Positions 1-12,470 of a stretch of 64,000 nt of DNA are shown piece by piece. The position numbers were made by a program, and so were the translations under genes. The notes beneath the pieces are model-generated. The model was not told where the DNA came from, searched no databases, and saw only the letters and a program-made list of their open reading frames with translations. Position 1 is the stretch's first letter. Each line of letters begins with the position of its first letter. The stretch is from Thuidium tamariscinum (Eukaryota > Streptophyta > Bryopsida > Hypnales > Thuidiaceae): NCBI GenBank assembly GCA_947034885.2, contig OX344756.2:18831489-18895488 (forward strand), written 5' to 3'.

Positions 1-201
1 TTTTTACTTCTTCAATGGATGGTTTAAGATCCACATTGGGCTCATTCCTAACTAAGTGGCTAGGTGTCTACTAATTGAATTCAAAATCAGAATTCGTTGT
101 TCAACTACCTTATTACAAGTATTGAAAAATCTGAAATAACAATTAAATCAAGCATTCATTTCAGATTTTGAAAGGGACACTTTTAGAAACCATTTCAATT
201 A

Positions 202-473
202 AGGTAGGTACACCTAAAAGCGCCAGTTTCTCTACTGTGCCTAGATTCTGTTATTATGTTGTTGAAAATTTTCTACAGTCTTGTTGGTGAGTGAAAGCAT
301 GTTCCAACGCACCAAAGAACAATGGATTTGGATACGGTATGCAAAAGTTATTAACAGTCAAAGTGTGTTTCTGAAAGCGCCATCTACAGTCTGGGTACAT
401 GACTGATTTTGAAGATCTATGCACGTTGTACAGAGCGCTTTAAGGTCAGGAGCCATTTGGGGTGTACCTACCT
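202..473. mobile_element. TIR element, TA target site, copy 1 (272 bp)
   Basis: The element starts AGGTAGGTACACC and ends with the inverted form GGTGTACCTACCT. It is flanked by TA on both sides (200-201, 474-475). A second copy at 24051-24323 is 273 bp long and shares the interior as well as the ends, for example the stretch around 'gaaagcgccatctacagtct'. The TA duplication suggests a Tc1/mariner-type non-autonomous element. No transposase is encoded. Confidence 0.75.
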
Positions 474-637
474 TACTTTACACATGTAGCAATGCTAGTT
501 TTTGAACAAGCCCTGATTTTTTTTCAAAATATGCATGGATGAGTTTCCAAAGGCCTATGATCACAAATAGGGACCTACACCAAATTGTGTTTGAAAATTC
601 ATAACTAATTCAGTTTTGCTTCAAAAAATAGCAGAAC

Positions 638-868
638 GTTAAAGAATACCATCGAAAGGGGGTCCAGTGGGGCAAATCTCATTTTACTAGGGGTTGACAA
701 GGATTTGGGGTTTATATTTGTGTTGGGTTTTTTGGTACATTTAGGGTCCCTCTGCTAATTAGGGGTCTTTGATTCGGAATCTGAATTCTGAATTTGAAAA
801 AAATAAAAAATGTAAAAAATAAAAAATTTCAGCATTTTCCCCCGAGGGTTTCAATGGTATTCTTTAAC
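638..868. repeat. inverted-repeat element (231 bp)
   Basis: The left end GTTAAAGAATACCATCGAAA is mirrored at 849-868 with one mismatch. The interior holds a segment (about 750-840, 'ggggtctttgattcgg' then 'cagcattttcccc') that recurs near 9800, 10560, 11272 and 60590. The sequence just right of it (869-1016) resembles 11120-11268. No coding capacity is seen. Confidence 0.45.
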
Positions 869-1139
869 ACGCTCCCAAAAATATGAAACCACTTGTGCTA
901 GATTCCTCATCTATTTCTCTTTGACTGAAAAATAAACTAAAAACATTTTCGTCTCAAGAGATACATGAAAAAAGTGGACCAGCCCTTTGATGAGCGGTTT
1001 CTGAGCCTCCTCCCTTACTCTCCCCTCAAGTGACTTGCTCATGATGAGGAGAGTGAACCTAGTGAATTTATGCCTATCCATTTACAGTGGGGTATAGTTT
1101 ATTTATGAATTGATTGCATTCTCAGTGAAAGAAGTTCCA

Positions 1140-1850
1140 CTGCTCCCAACTTTGACACACTCTCAAGGGCTGAAAAATTAGTTTTTTATCATGAAATTGT
1201 TTTTGCTCTATTATTTCTACGCTAACAACATTTTTTCCAAATTACATGACCAAAATATTAAAACAAAAAAAGATATTCAAAGTCTACAAACATGTGTAGT
1301 TGTGAGAATTTTTTTAATTGTTGCCAACTTTGCCACCCTCCCAAAGATTTTTTTTTTTTTTTTTTTGCAAAAGATAATCTCTACATTGATAATATGTGTA
1401 CCAAATTTCAGAGTCAAAAGATTAATACAAGAAAAGATATTTGAAATCTACCTACATGTATAGTATTGTAGTATGTTGTAGGGACAATTTCACTACTACC
1501 AACTTTGCCACCCTCCTAAGGATTGAAAAAAAAAAAATTCTTGTCATGAAATATTTTTTTTCAAAGAAAATCTCTATGTTGATATTATGTGCACCAAATC
1601 TCAAATTCAAAAGACTCACACAATAAAAGATATTTGAAATCTACCAACATGTGTAGTTGTAAGGGACAATTCTACTACCATCAATTTTGATACCCTCCCA
1701 AGGGATGAAAAATTGTTTATTTACCATGAAATTTTTGTCATAACATCAATTTTATGTTGGTAAGATGTGTAACAAATCTCAAGTTTAAAAGGTTTATCTA
1801 AAAAAAGATATTTGAAATCAATCAAGCTATATAGTTGTAAGAAATCAATG
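1140..1850. repeat. tandem repeat, about 4 units of about 177 bp
   Basis: Units begin near 1146, 1324, 1499 and 1679 with variants of 'ccaactttgccaccctccc'. Each contains 'atcatgaaat', 'gtgcaccaaatctcaa' and 'aagatatttgaaatctac'. Small ORFs here follow the repeat and are not genes. Confidence 0.8.
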
Positions 1851-2259
1851 ATTTTTTTCATCAAACAGCTTTCACCTACAAAATGACACTACATATGGCC
1901 AAAGGTTGAAAAATCACTCTCACACAATACAATCAAGTAGTTCCTATAACACACTATACTATTATGACAAGTTTCACCAAAATCTATAAAAAAAATTAGT
2001 CCAATATTTATATGGACGCTAAGTACCTTCAAAACCTATCCACCACATTGAAACCAAAACACTTTTTAACATTGCATGCACATAGGAAAGTAACTAGATC
2101 ACACTTAAGGAGGAAGAAGTGGTTCCAAAGGAGAAAACTAAATTGGTATTGGTGAAGACAATGAAGGGATGAGGTCTAGAATTTGATGCATAATCATAGA
2201 TGGTGGCACAACAATACGGTTCTCTATTCTAATTAGCCATGAAATATTTTATATTATTC
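1851..2259. other. no gene seen
   Basis: AT-rich sequence without a supported ORF, RNA or clear repeat boundary. Confidence 0.5.
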
Positions 2260-4500
2260 CTCCATTTCCTTGTCTATTGAGTAAAATAAAACATTAGTTA
2301 TTCAACAAATTATACAAAATTATGCCAAAATACCACATCAAAATACATGGAAGAGTAGAAGAGGTGCACATAACATGGTTAATCAATCTAAACGACTCTT
2401 CCTTACAGGAGGGATCATATTGCCTAGTCCCTCAATGTGTGGGAGTGAATTGAGTTATAATTTATAGAAAATCATTGGTTGGCTTAGAAGTTGTAGCTCA
2501 CTATCACTAATTTCATTGGTTGAGTGGAAAGTTGCAAGAGAGTCATTGGTTGGTTGGAAAGTTAACATGCTAGTAATAAGCTTCCAATTTTTGTAGATCT
2601 AAAGGGTCCATGCCAACATTAGGTAAAAATATCATGCAATTTAAGCAATTTAGCATAGTTCCCATTATTATGTTGACAAAAATTTTGTCAATTCTTGTTA
2701 ATAGTATAAAGATGATTCTAGACTTTGGATTCCCTTAGAATTCATTTTTTGGACACTACACAAATAATCTATGTATTTTCAAAGTCATAAAAGTAGCTTT
2801 TCTAAAATTGGCCTTATACTTTTGTAGGAATATATTTTAGACAAGAAGATGTCGATTTTGGTTTTAGAAGGGAGTCACTTTTAGGTGTTGTCACGTTAGA
2901 TGAATCCCAAGTGATCTCACAAAAAATACCATGTCAAGTTTAGAACTAAGGCCAAATATACTTAATGTGAACTAAAAAAAGGTGTCTATTTGCATAGGAA
3001 TAGAAAGTTAAGATAAGTATATTTAAAATTATGCCAAATCCAATTGTATCTTTTTGCATTCTAATGTAGGAAAAAATTATTAAAAATTGTTGTTCAACAA
3101 CTTCAAAGTAAAATTTGAGGTGATAGGGTTGGAATTCAATCAAAAAGTCACAATTTCATAACTTCAAAAAAACACCACCATGCATTTTAAAATACATGAA
3201 AAAAAGTTCATTCATTATTCTACAAGTTGAAGGAGTTCTTTTGGATTACCATTGCAATTGTATAGGGTTCCGAAGAACCACTTATTAGACTCCAAATGGA
3301 TGAGAATACACTATACCAAAACATGGTAAAAAAAACCCGTAGTCAAAAATGACTATGGTTCTTTTGCCACGTTTTTGTACATGCGCGCATAGTGGATATT
3401 CACGGTTTTTTGAATTTTAAGGTGTGTAATATACCATTGGAACTTTATTCAAAATACCTTTCCAATGGTATATTACATGCCCCAAAATTCCAAAAATGCA
3501 GTGGAAAATTGCAAAAAACGTGAATATCCACTACACGCGCATGCACAAAAACGTGGTAAAAAGAACCATAGTCATTTTTGACTATGGGTTTTTTTTACCA
3601 TGTTTTGGTATAGTGATAGTCTCCCCTAACGAACAACAATGGAAAGCCACAAGTTTTTACTTTGAACACCTATCATATCTTTTTGTATTGAAAAATGAGT
3701 TGATTGATACATGTGTCAAAACTTCTCCATTAGGGAAAAAATGAACCATCAAAGGAGTTGTGAGTCCAAGACAATAAGAGCAACCAAAGAATGAAGGCTA
3801 AAAAAAGTCTTTAAAAAATCTTTAGTGTGGGATTATTGGGATAGTTCAATTAAATAATATCAAAAATATCAAAAAAAGTTTTTAAAAAGTTAATATTAAA
3901 TGCAATACAAAATCACAATTTTTTAAAATTTAATGTAGCATTAATTTTTTTTAAATTTTTGATTTAAATTATTTCTAATTAATATTTCTAAATTTTTTTT
4001 AAATAGTATTTTCTTAATGTGGCTACTATTCATCATTGTTGATGAATGGTAACCATTGTTCCTTAAAGGGGATGTGAATTTTATAGAGGGGAATTCTTCA
4101 AAGGGAAGCAATCTTTTTGAGGGCTAAAATTCTTCCTAATGCTTTTTGCCACTCTATTGAAAATAAATAAATTGTGAATTCAATTGGTCAAAATATAGGC
4201 AATAACTAAAGTAACAACAATAGTCAGCAAACCATCCTACCTTATGTTATGAGCCTTGTTGCTAAGCTTTGCCCAAAGTATCAATAATAGTACTCTAAGA
4301 TTTTCACACTTATCCAAAGAAAAACAACTCCACATTGGCACTTCTTCACAATATAAGTTGTATCCTTCCTCCTATCACTCTAAGCAATGAAGGGCTTTAT
4401 AGTAGACAAACTTGTACTAACTTCTTCAACTTTGATTATGGCCTCACTAAAGAATGTAGAAGCTAATGAGAGATGTAAAAAGAAAGGAAAGAATTTTAGC
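2260..4500. repeat. long dispersed repeat, copy 1 (partner at 52880-54480)
   Basis: The segment is collinear with 52880-54480. Shared landmarks include 'acaaaattatac', 'gaagagtggaagaggtg' variants, 'ggttaagataagtatatt', 'gggttaccattgcaattgt' and 'ttgtattgaaaaatgag'. A third, partial copy lies near 32500-32830. The copies are diverged, with many indels and no shared ORF. Copy 1 is longer mainly because it carries the MITE at 3309-3615. Confidence 0.7.
3309..3615. mobile_element. CACTA-like foldback MITE (307 bp)
   Basis: The element begins CACTATACCAAAACATGG and ends with its exact complement. The arms pair over most of the 307 bp, so the whole unit can fold into one long hairpin. It is flanked by ATA on both sides (3306-3308, 3616-3618). 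The paralogous segment at 53960-53962 has a single ATA and no insert, so it is an empty site. The CACTA terminus and 3-bp duplication fit a non-autonomous CACTA/EnSpm-type element. The superfamily call is an inference, because no transposase is present. Confidence 0.8.
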
Positions 4501-4767
4501 AAAGACTTTAATCCCTAAAGTTCTTTGACTATGTTTTCATTGAAACCACGTCTAAAATTGCCATTTTTGATATAAGTACCAAATTTTAGAAGAATTTTTT
4601 TTGGGATACATGCGAAAATAGGATCTTGTATTAACTTTATTTGAGAATATGTAGAATTTTTAAAAAAAAATTTCACCATGTGGATTGTAAGATATTAGTT
4701 TTGAATTGAAAAAAATCATTTTAGGGGCCATGTAAAAAATATGGTAGCTACACTTCTCAAAGTCACA

Positions 4768-5752
4768 TTTGTATGAAAAAATGCCCCAAATGGTGGTGCT
4801 TCTTTAGATTCATTCTTCAACTCAAATTGGCTACATGCTAGAAAAATTTCAGATCATTTAAACATGTACAACATATAGGAAAAGAATAATAAGTAGAGAA
4901 AAGAAGAAAATGATCAAAAATATTTAATTGATAAAAATTTATTCATATAGTAGAAAATTGCCAATCCTAATGGTTGTAATGTTGTAATAAACAATCTACA
5001 TCCAAGGATTGTATTTATTTTTTAAAATCTTGAAAATTGAGTTAAATAGAGAATTTCAAAGTTTATATTAGAGTAAAAATCTATAAGTACCACAAACTAA
5101 AACTCCTCACAGCTTTCATCTCATCAATCAAAATGAAATGATTCAAAGCTTTCTAAATATACATAATTTTGAAAAACCAATTTTAATTTTTAATTTTTGA
5201 AAAAAGTGGTTTTTGTTAACCCCTAAGCACTCAAACGACCATTTTTTGGTCGGTGCCCAACTTTGGGCAAAATTTTTGGGCAAAACAAAATTCAATTTTT
5301 TTTTTCAGTTTTGAAAAAAATAGGTTTTCTTTCAACATTTATATTCAAGACAAAGATCAATACAGTCAAACAAAAATTATAAGAGATATAGCACAAAAGG
5401 TTTAGAATTGCCTAATGTTGAAAAACTTACTATTTTGGGAAAGTGTTGATGGTCTCATTACTAGATCTTTTTCATTTTTTAACAAATCAATAGAAACCAT
5501 AATTTTGACCAATCAAAAAAAATTCATATACTAAATAAAAAAATTATATTTTTGGTGAATTTTTGAGATTATATCTTCAAAATTCATTTGAAGAGAATCT
5601 AAAAATAATTTTATAAACTTGACTGTACAGATACTTTCTACATTTTGTGCTTCACATTATCTTCTTTGATACTAACTTCAAAAAAATTACAAAACTTACA
5701 TTTTATAACACATTTGTATTTTGTCCTCACTCCTTAGGCTTTTAGGGGTTAA
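4768..5752. repeat. 'TTAACCCCTAA' family, region 1
   Basis: The part 4768-5215 matches 7640-8592 in the opposite orientation (shared 'gtacaacatataggaaaa' and 'gttggctacat'). The part 5216-5752 is bounded by TTAACCCCTAA and its inverted form TTAGGGGTTAA, suggesting a 537-bp TIR unit. No ORF is supported. Confidence 0.55.
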
Positions 5753-5929
5753 TCTGCCTTGATTGTTTGATTGAGAAAAAAAAATATTCTAAAATAATTT
5801 TTGAATGTAGTCAAAAGTTGTGAAAGTTGTTTGGTTTGAAAGAAGTATTTTGTCTATATGTTGTGTGAAAATTTAAAATTAAAAAAAAATTCATATGTAG
5901 TGAGCTATCCAAAATCACTATGTTGCCAA

Positions 5930-6510
5930 GAAACTTAGTTTGATCTTTTAGGAGTTAAAGAATGGTTAGTATAGAGCATTAGATCTTCAAAAATGAAAGA
6001 TCCATTAATTTTTTTACAATATTTTCAATTTGCAACCATTTTTTCCTAATTTCATTGGTTAACTTTGAACTAGCTACTTGTTTTTACAAACATAGGTTCA
6101 ACAATACTAGTTCACTTCCTTGCAATTAGCATGTAAGATGCTCTAATAAACTCTAATTCAAGGTCTATAATAGTGTCATTTTTTTTCATTTATTTTAGAC
6201 AAAGCAAAAAGTGCTCTTCACTAAAGTGATATAGCTATTTTTATCCACACAAAAAATAGATGAAATTTTATTTGTTCATCAAAGAATGTACATTCATAAA
6301 AAATGAGGCAAAATTGTTCTAAGATTTGGTAGCACTTTTGGAATTTTGTCCACTGGAAAAGGAAAGAATATTTCACCAAATATTTTCAATAAAAAATTTT
6401 GCATGACTTTGTAGCAAAAATTTACTTTCCAAAATATGATCAATATGTTAGTGGGCTAAATTTTGGTGCCATATGTAATAAATTCTAGGGTAGTTATTAA
6501 TCCATTAAGG
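5930..6510. repeat. dispersed repeat (partner at about 32000-32470)
   Basis: Shared landmarks with 32000-32470 are 'agatttggtagc', 'ttttgtccactggaaaaggaaag' variants, 'ccaaatattt' and 'gtgctcttcactaaagtg' variants. No coding capacity is visible. Confidence 0.6.
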
Positions 6511-6844
6511 CATTAGAGGAGTTTTTTGGCCTTCAAGAGATTATTTCAAGGCCGTTCCTTGAAATAACTCCTAATGTTGTAGACTAATCCCTATTGGTCT
6601 AAATTATTGAATTTTTAAAAAATAAAAAAATTCATAATGTATTAAAAAGAAAAAAAATTATTTCAATAAAAAATTTTGTCAAAAAAACTCATAATTAATA
6701 AAAATATTTAATTCATTAATATTATCCGATGTGGCAATCATCCAACCATGTCAAATTGTTAATGTGGCAACATTCTCAACATTCCTACAATAGTCTTAGT
6801 GTTAAGGACTCACGCTCTTTTAAGAGTTCAAATCTCCCCTAATG
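6511..6844. mobile_element. TIR element 'CATTAGAGGAG' family, copy a (334 bp)
   Basis: The left end CATTAGAGGAG is mirrored by CTCCCCTAATG at the right. The right half carries 'gatgtggcaatcatccaaccatg', typical of the family. Other copies are at 33607-33943, 52491-52822 and 60213-60516 and are of similar length. The target duplication is not clear. Confidence 0.6.
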
Positions 6845-7639
6845 ATTATTGTCAATTCTAGAGGTAGGTGAGATGTTTTCCAAATTAAACATGATAAAAA
6901 AATTTCAAACTTTAACCTTGAAACGCCAGCCCTATGACCACTGGTTTTAGGCCATACTCTTTGTCACTCAATTTGTTGCCATTTTGTAATCAGATGTGTA
7001 TGAAAATTTCTATCTTTATTTTTCAGAGATGAAACTGCATGTCTTCTATACTTCACAGAAATTTTAGATTTTTTGAGGAAAATTGTATATTCTGAAATTT
7101 TTTGAAGAAAAATTGAAGAAAAAATCATATCAAATAGAAAATAATCTCAAAAAATCTGAAAATTTCACCATGTGTGAATATTACAATGAAAATCATCATG
7201 ATGTAAACTAATTTGCTGCGTACATCTATAATTAGAATTTAGTGGACATTAAAAATACATCCAAAGTTCAAACTGCAATAAAATATTCATTTTTACAAAT
7301 TTTTACAAAATTTCAATTGGAGTAGCAACTGCAATAGAGGACCTTTATTTCATTAGTTGGGCATAAACTTAGAAAATGTCATTTTTAAGGAGAAATTTCA
7401 GATTTTGTCAATTTCTCAAAATACACTGAAATGGCAAATTTTGTCATCCATTTTCTCTAATTACTTCTCAACTACATGAAAACAAACATTAGTTAGACTA
7501 AAAACTCAATTAAAAACTCTTTACAATTCAACATGAAAAGTCATTAAAATAATATGAAGGAAAAAAACTATTGTTTAGGTCCTCTTGGGCCCCTGTGAAG
7601 CTTGCCAAACGCCAAAAATTGGCACCAACGGTGCTTAGG
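6845..7639. other. no gene seen; diverged repeat
   Basis: The stretch 6990-7200 resembles 49910-50125, sharing 'tttgaggaaaa', 'aaaattcatatcaaat' variants and 'ctcaaaaaatctgaaa' variants. No ORF or RNA is supported. Confidence 0.45.
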
Positions 7640-8592
7640 GGTTACCACCTAAACCCCTGAACAACGTTTTTTGAGATTATAGATTTTTTGGGCAGCTCAC
7701 TACGGATGGAGTTTTTATTTATTTTTCTTTGAAATTTTGATACAATGTGTGTCCGAGGAGTAGCTTTAAGTCCCAACAATTTTCATAACTTTTGACTTTG
7801 TGGATAAAAAGTTATGGCATGATATGTCACTTTGTTTGCTCGGCGGGCAGTCTGGGCAGCTGAAAAAACTTTTTCAAATTTTTTTTTTTTGAAAAGTGAA
7901 ATTTCAAATTGATTCTTTAGCTTTATACATACATGAGAAGCTTTGAATCAATCCATTCCGATCAATGAATCAAAAGTTATAAAATTTTTGAGTTTGGGGT
8001 AATTTGCGGCCAGTTACAGAATCTCTACAATACAAAAAAAGTTTGAAATTCTTCATTTAATTCAATTTTTCATATTTTTGAAAAACAATTAAAAAAAAAG
8101 GTGTACATTTTTTATTTCAAAATTTTAACCATTGGGATTGAAAATTTTCAATTCTATGAATAAAATGTTCACAATTTAGTATTTTGGCTCATTTTTTACT
8201 TCTTTCTACTTGCTTATTTTTTCCTATATGTTGTACAATTCCAAATGGTTTGAAATTTTTTGAAAATGTAGCCAACTTGCATTGAAGTATGAATTCAAAG
8301 AGTAACTACCATTTTGAATTTTTTTCACACAAATGTGACCTTGTGAAGTGCAGTTGCCTGGATTTTCGCAGGGATAAAAAAAAAAATTTTGTGAATTCAA
8401 ATGCTTATATCCTGCAATCTACACGGTGGAAATTTTTGAAATTTTTTCCACATGTTTACAAACCACCTTACTACAAGATCCTACATTTACATGAGTCGAA
8501 AATGTGTTCTAAAAAAAATTGCTCTTGTATTAGAAATGGCAGTTTTGGAACATTTTTTTTGGTGAAAACGCTCTTAGGGGTTTAGGGGTTAA
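7640..8592. repeat. 'TTAACCCCTAA' family, region 2 (about 950 bp)
   Basis: The right end reads 'cttaggggtttaggggttaa', and the left end carries an imperfect inverse ('cctaaacccctga'). Interior landmarks ('gggcagctc', 'aaaagttatggca', 'ggcgggcagtctgggcag', 'aaatggcagttttg') recur at 29730-30650, 12836-13560 and 27961-28330. ORFs inside are low-complexity. Confidence 0.6.
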
Positions 8593-8939
8593 TTAATTTG
8601 TGAAATTTGACCATATTGATTGAAAGAGATATCAATGTAAATGGCTCTATATTACATTTTGTAGCAAATGATGGTTTCCAATTTGCATATTTTCAACTCA
8701 TATTTCATTTGTTTTTTCACATGCCAACACATAATGTCCCAATATATTCATTTCCAAATTCCCTACATCTTTTCACTTTCATCCAATCCCAAATTCATTT
8801 TAAAGTTCTAACTTCTAATGAAAAAGTGTCAATTTTGACTAGAGAGAGGTCAATTAGACCTTAATGGGTTACATTAACTGTGTTGGTTGATAATCCTCAC
8901 AAGGCCGGGCAAGAAGATTTTTTTGTGATTTGTCATCCA
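8593..8939. other. no gene seen
   Basis: AT-rich sequence. The small ORF here has no recognisable domain and no paralogue in the window. Confidence 0.45.
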
Positions 8940-9200
8940 TTTGCACCAAAATAATGGACCTTGTACCCAGCCTTTAGAATATAAATAATAAAACCTTAGA
9001 TAAAATTTCCAAAAATCTTCAAATTAAAAAAGAATAATGGATGTCATCACCAAATTATTGATGGAAACAAAATTATGGATGTGAACAAATATGAAATTTT
9101 CTATCCAATATGTAAAGTTAATGTTGAAATTGAAGCACTCCTATAACATTTCATATCGCCACTCTGGTATTTCATAAAACATGGCGAAAAGAAATACCTG
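8940..9200. repeat. dispersed repeat (partner at 48350-48600)
   Basis: Shared landmarks with 48350-48600 are 'tgcaccaaa', 'gtacccagcctttagaa' variants, 'cttcaaatt', 'aataatggatg' and 'tatccaatatatgg' variants. No coding capacity is seen. Confidence 0.6.
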
Positions 9201-9691
9201 CTCTGGGTGCTACATTAGGTACCAATCAATGCCGTGGCACCATAAAGTAAAAAAGAAAACAACAACCCTTCCAAGTTTGTAGATCTGTCTCATGAAAGTG
9301 GGACCAACAAGGTAAAACTCATGTTATCCAAGGATAAAAGTAAAAAAATTCCCCTATTTTGTACTATATTGTTGTGTATATTCTCAATACCTCCCAGGAC
9401 GTAACATTCAGTAGCCTGAGTAAGGGCTGCCTTTCTTCTCCGAAGCCTCAACTAAACAGAGTTCACCCTTGCATTCAGAAAAGAAAGAAGGTAGGAATTA
9501 GTTTATAGTAACTTTCTTGAAATGGTACATGTCAGCTTGCCTTGGGAATGCAATCTGTTAGCACAAGTTATTGTACAATGGCAGTAGGCCACTGGATCAG
9601 CTTGATTTACTTTGTTAAATGCTAAGTTAGTTATAGGCAACTGAACAAGCAAGGGACTGCCCAACCTCGAACTCTGAAATCAGTAGTTACT

Positions 9692-9766
9692 GATATGGTG
9701 CAGAACATTCCACACCATATCATCCTTTGGATGAAATGATGCAGAATATTTCGCACCATTCCATCC
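9692..9766. repeat. two 34-bp direct repeats, each an imperfect palindrome
   Basis: Units at 9692-9725 and 9733-9766 follow the pattern gatatggtgcagaa...caccatatcatcc. Each has ATGGTG paired with CACCAT around 'cagaacattc'. They are spaced 41 bp start to start. The meaning is unknown. Confidence 0.55.
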
Positions 9767-10674
9767 ATAGGAAGGCAAGTTTGCTCACTGCTACTAAATG
9801 TTATAGAGAATTTCGGGGCTCTAATTGCAAATATGATTTCTGAATTTCCAAGAAAAAATTTGTGCAAAAAATAAAAATATCAGCGTTTACCCTTAGGGTA
9901 AATCTAGTTACTTCATGGGATGGGTTTAATGGTTGGAGTGAACTCACTAGCCCCTCGCTCGGCCACTCCATGTAATTTCAGGGGTGTAAGTAAAACAAAA
10001 AAAACCCTCTATTTTGAGCTTATCTAATTTACTTTTCATACTCCTTACCTAGCTAATTTGGATTTGGGTGGATTGGCCTCCTCGCTTGGCCTTACCATGT
10101 TTTCCTACAGTGAAAACACCCAAAACTGTCCGAATAAGGAATTCAGCATAGTTGGAGGTACAGTTTTCTAAAACTGATATTTTCTAGCATTAGCGAGTGA
10201 AAATCATGAATATTCAAAAAAAAATTAAATTTTTTGGAATCAATATGTAATTTCTGTAAATTTTCAAAGTGTTGGCTCCCTAGACCACTGGAACCGTCCT
10301 ATAGGTGTACCTTAAACCGAACACCTACTGAAATCAGATGTCAATGAATGAAAACTACACATTTGTCTTACAACTGCGTCAGCAAATTAGAATTAAACAG
10401 CTATCAAACGCCTTAATGTATGCCTATGGACAGATTTAGTGACACTCTATGGCCCAAGAATAGGTACAAGGACGGAAATGGGTGTTTCTCCCTTACAGGT
10501 GCAATCAAAACAAAAAAAACCCTAGTTTGGGCCATGTTCACCCTTGCTTTCTTCACCCCAAGCTAATTTGGGGTCTCTGATTGCAAATATGAATTCAAAA
10601 TTTGTAAAAAAAGTTTACGTGAAAAATAAAAAATTACAGCATTTTCCCCGAGTGGCTGAGCGAGGGGTCAGTTA
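9767..10674. repeat. dispersed repeat fragments
   Basis: The motif 'ggggtctctgattgcaaat' followed by 'cagcattttcccc' and 'gagcgagggg' occurs here near 10560-10670. Relatives are at 9800-9990, 11272-11400, 750-840 and 60590-60690. No gene is supported. Confidence 0.45.
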
Positions 10675-11268
10675 AGGTAGGTGGCTTGAAAAGAGACCCT
10701 CTTCTTTCAATGGTCCTGTAGGGAGGCGTGTAAAGGACAATCAGTGGTTCCAAAATGGATTGCCAATAACTGTGTGTGCATAATTAAGACTTATTCTATG
10801 TTGCTTCATACTTTGTCAATAGACAGAATTAGAGCTAAGGAGGTTCATTTCAAAAACAGAGTGTGTTTACTCAATTTTTCAGAATTAGAATTGATTGCCC
10901 AATTAACTTCTTCCAAATGTCAAAATACTGTCAGATTAGTTTAAGTTTTAGTAAGATCACATTTAGGAACTTCATGTATTACTTTTTTGATGCAGCACTG
11001 CAGATTTGAAGTCAAGCCATATCATTTTTCAGAGCACATGTGCATGGTTCTTGTAAGGCCTACAGGTCAGGAATTGGTACCTATCCCAGAATTGTTTGAA
11101 AATTCATAAGTAATTCATAAATGCTCCGAAAAATATGAAACCACTTGGATTAGATTCCTCATCAAACCCTCTTCAAGAGAAAAATAAGTGAAAAAAAAAT
11201 TTTGAACATCTGAAACCCATCAAAAAGACCGACAGCCCTTAAAGGGTCGCTTTTCAAGCCGGCTACCT
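10675..11268. mobile_element. TIR element with TA target site (594 bp)
   Basis: The left end AGGTAGGTGGCTTGAAAAG is mirrored at the right end with three mismatches. The flanks are TA (10673-10674, 11269-11270). The terminal AGGTAG resembles the 202-473 family. The DNA on both sides is itself the same dispersed repeat in direct orientation. No transposase ORF is present. Confidence 0.6.
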
Positions 11269-12254
11269 TACCTCTGATTGCAAATATGAATTCAGAGTTC
11301 GCAAAAAGAAAATGCTTGCAAAACATAAAAAATTCCAGCGTTTTCCAAAGTGGCCGAGCGAGGGGGTCAGTTCAGCCCGGCCGGTCCTCCGAGTTCCAAC
11401 ATTCAGGGGTGCAACAGACGGACTCCTCGATGGTTGTGTCATTGACAGTACATTCATCCCCTGGAGGGGAAATTAGATGTAAGAATCCGTTGATGTAACA
11501 TATCAAAAAAATCTAAAAATTTCGTGAAGTGAAGAAGCCAGACATATAGCTTCACGTCTGAAAAATAAATTGAAATTTTTTTCATATAGGTAGAGGGCTG
11601 TAAAAGCGACCCTTTACCAGCTGATTTGCATTTTGGGGAAGCTAAACTCCTTAAAACAATTTTTAGTAAATTTTCGTGGTAAGAAAAATGGAATTGGCAT
11701 CTAACCCAAGTTGTTTCATATTTTTTGGATCTTCATGGAATTAGTTATAAATTTTTGAAGTTGAAAACATAGGGGTTTCCAGAAGCGACTTCCTCCTAAA
11801 ATGTACACTTCTGGTACATGTTAGAAGCAAAAATCTACCAGATTGCTTTTAGAGATAGGGTTACAATTACAGCCCCCTACCCATGACAACAAACTGAATG
11901 ATACTGTTGAGGCTTAAAATCAGTGGTTATATCAGCCTGTCTTTTCAGGGTTAAAACCGAGGAGGCTTACATTTCAATAAGATTCTACTGTAAATATTCG
12001 TCTCTATGATTTCACCATAGTCCAGGGAGTTCTGTAGAAATTTCAAAGAATTTCCTAGCTTCTAGAAGGTACCTCAGATTTTTCAAAGTTTATCGAGAAG
12101 TAAGCCTACAAAGTGCATATTTAGTCGGTTGACGTCCCCCATTTTCTAATGTAATTCGGCTATTAGCCGACTTTTTCTTTTTCCATTTGGCATTTGTCCT
12201 AAATTTCAAAAATGGGACTGTTTTTTTTTGTTTTGTTAATGAATTTGTATTCAA
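11269..12254. other. repeat fragments, no gene
   Basis: It begins with the 'ctctgattgcaaatatg' repeat. The rest is non-coding in appearance. The short GC-richer stretch at 11340-11480 has overlapping ORFs on both strands but no recognisable protein. Confidence 0.4.
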
Positions 12255-12470
12255 TCTCCATTTTTTCCCCTATTGTTTCTTTTTAAGGTATCTTTGGCAT
12301 TTACTAATTATACTCCCCACTTTTTTTCCTATTGTTTTTTTTTAAGGTATCTTTGTCATTTACTAATTATACTCTCCATTTTTTTCCTATTGTTTTCTTT
12401 TTAAAGTATCTTTGACATTTATTAATTATACTCCCTATTTTTTTTCCTATTTTTTTCTTTTAATGTATTT
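12255..12470. repeat. tandem repeat, about 3.5 units of about 61 bp
   Basis: The units read 'ctcc(a/c)(t)nttttttcctattgt' then 'ttaaggtatctttg' then 'catttactaattatac'. They are pyrimidine-rich on the plus strand. Confidence 0.8.

Noticed and set aside
1191..1626. ORFs of 61 and 90 codons
   Set aside because: They are frames through a tandem repeat, and no unit-wise conservation of frame is seen.
6800..6842. 'gagttcaaatctcccc' resembling a tRNA B-box
   Set aside because: It is the right end of a TIR element found in four copies; no cloverleaf is present.
8573..8592. Interstitial telomere array
   Set aside because: The sequence is TTAGGGGTTTAGGGGTTA, two irregular units at the end of a dispersed repeat, not a TTTAGGG array.
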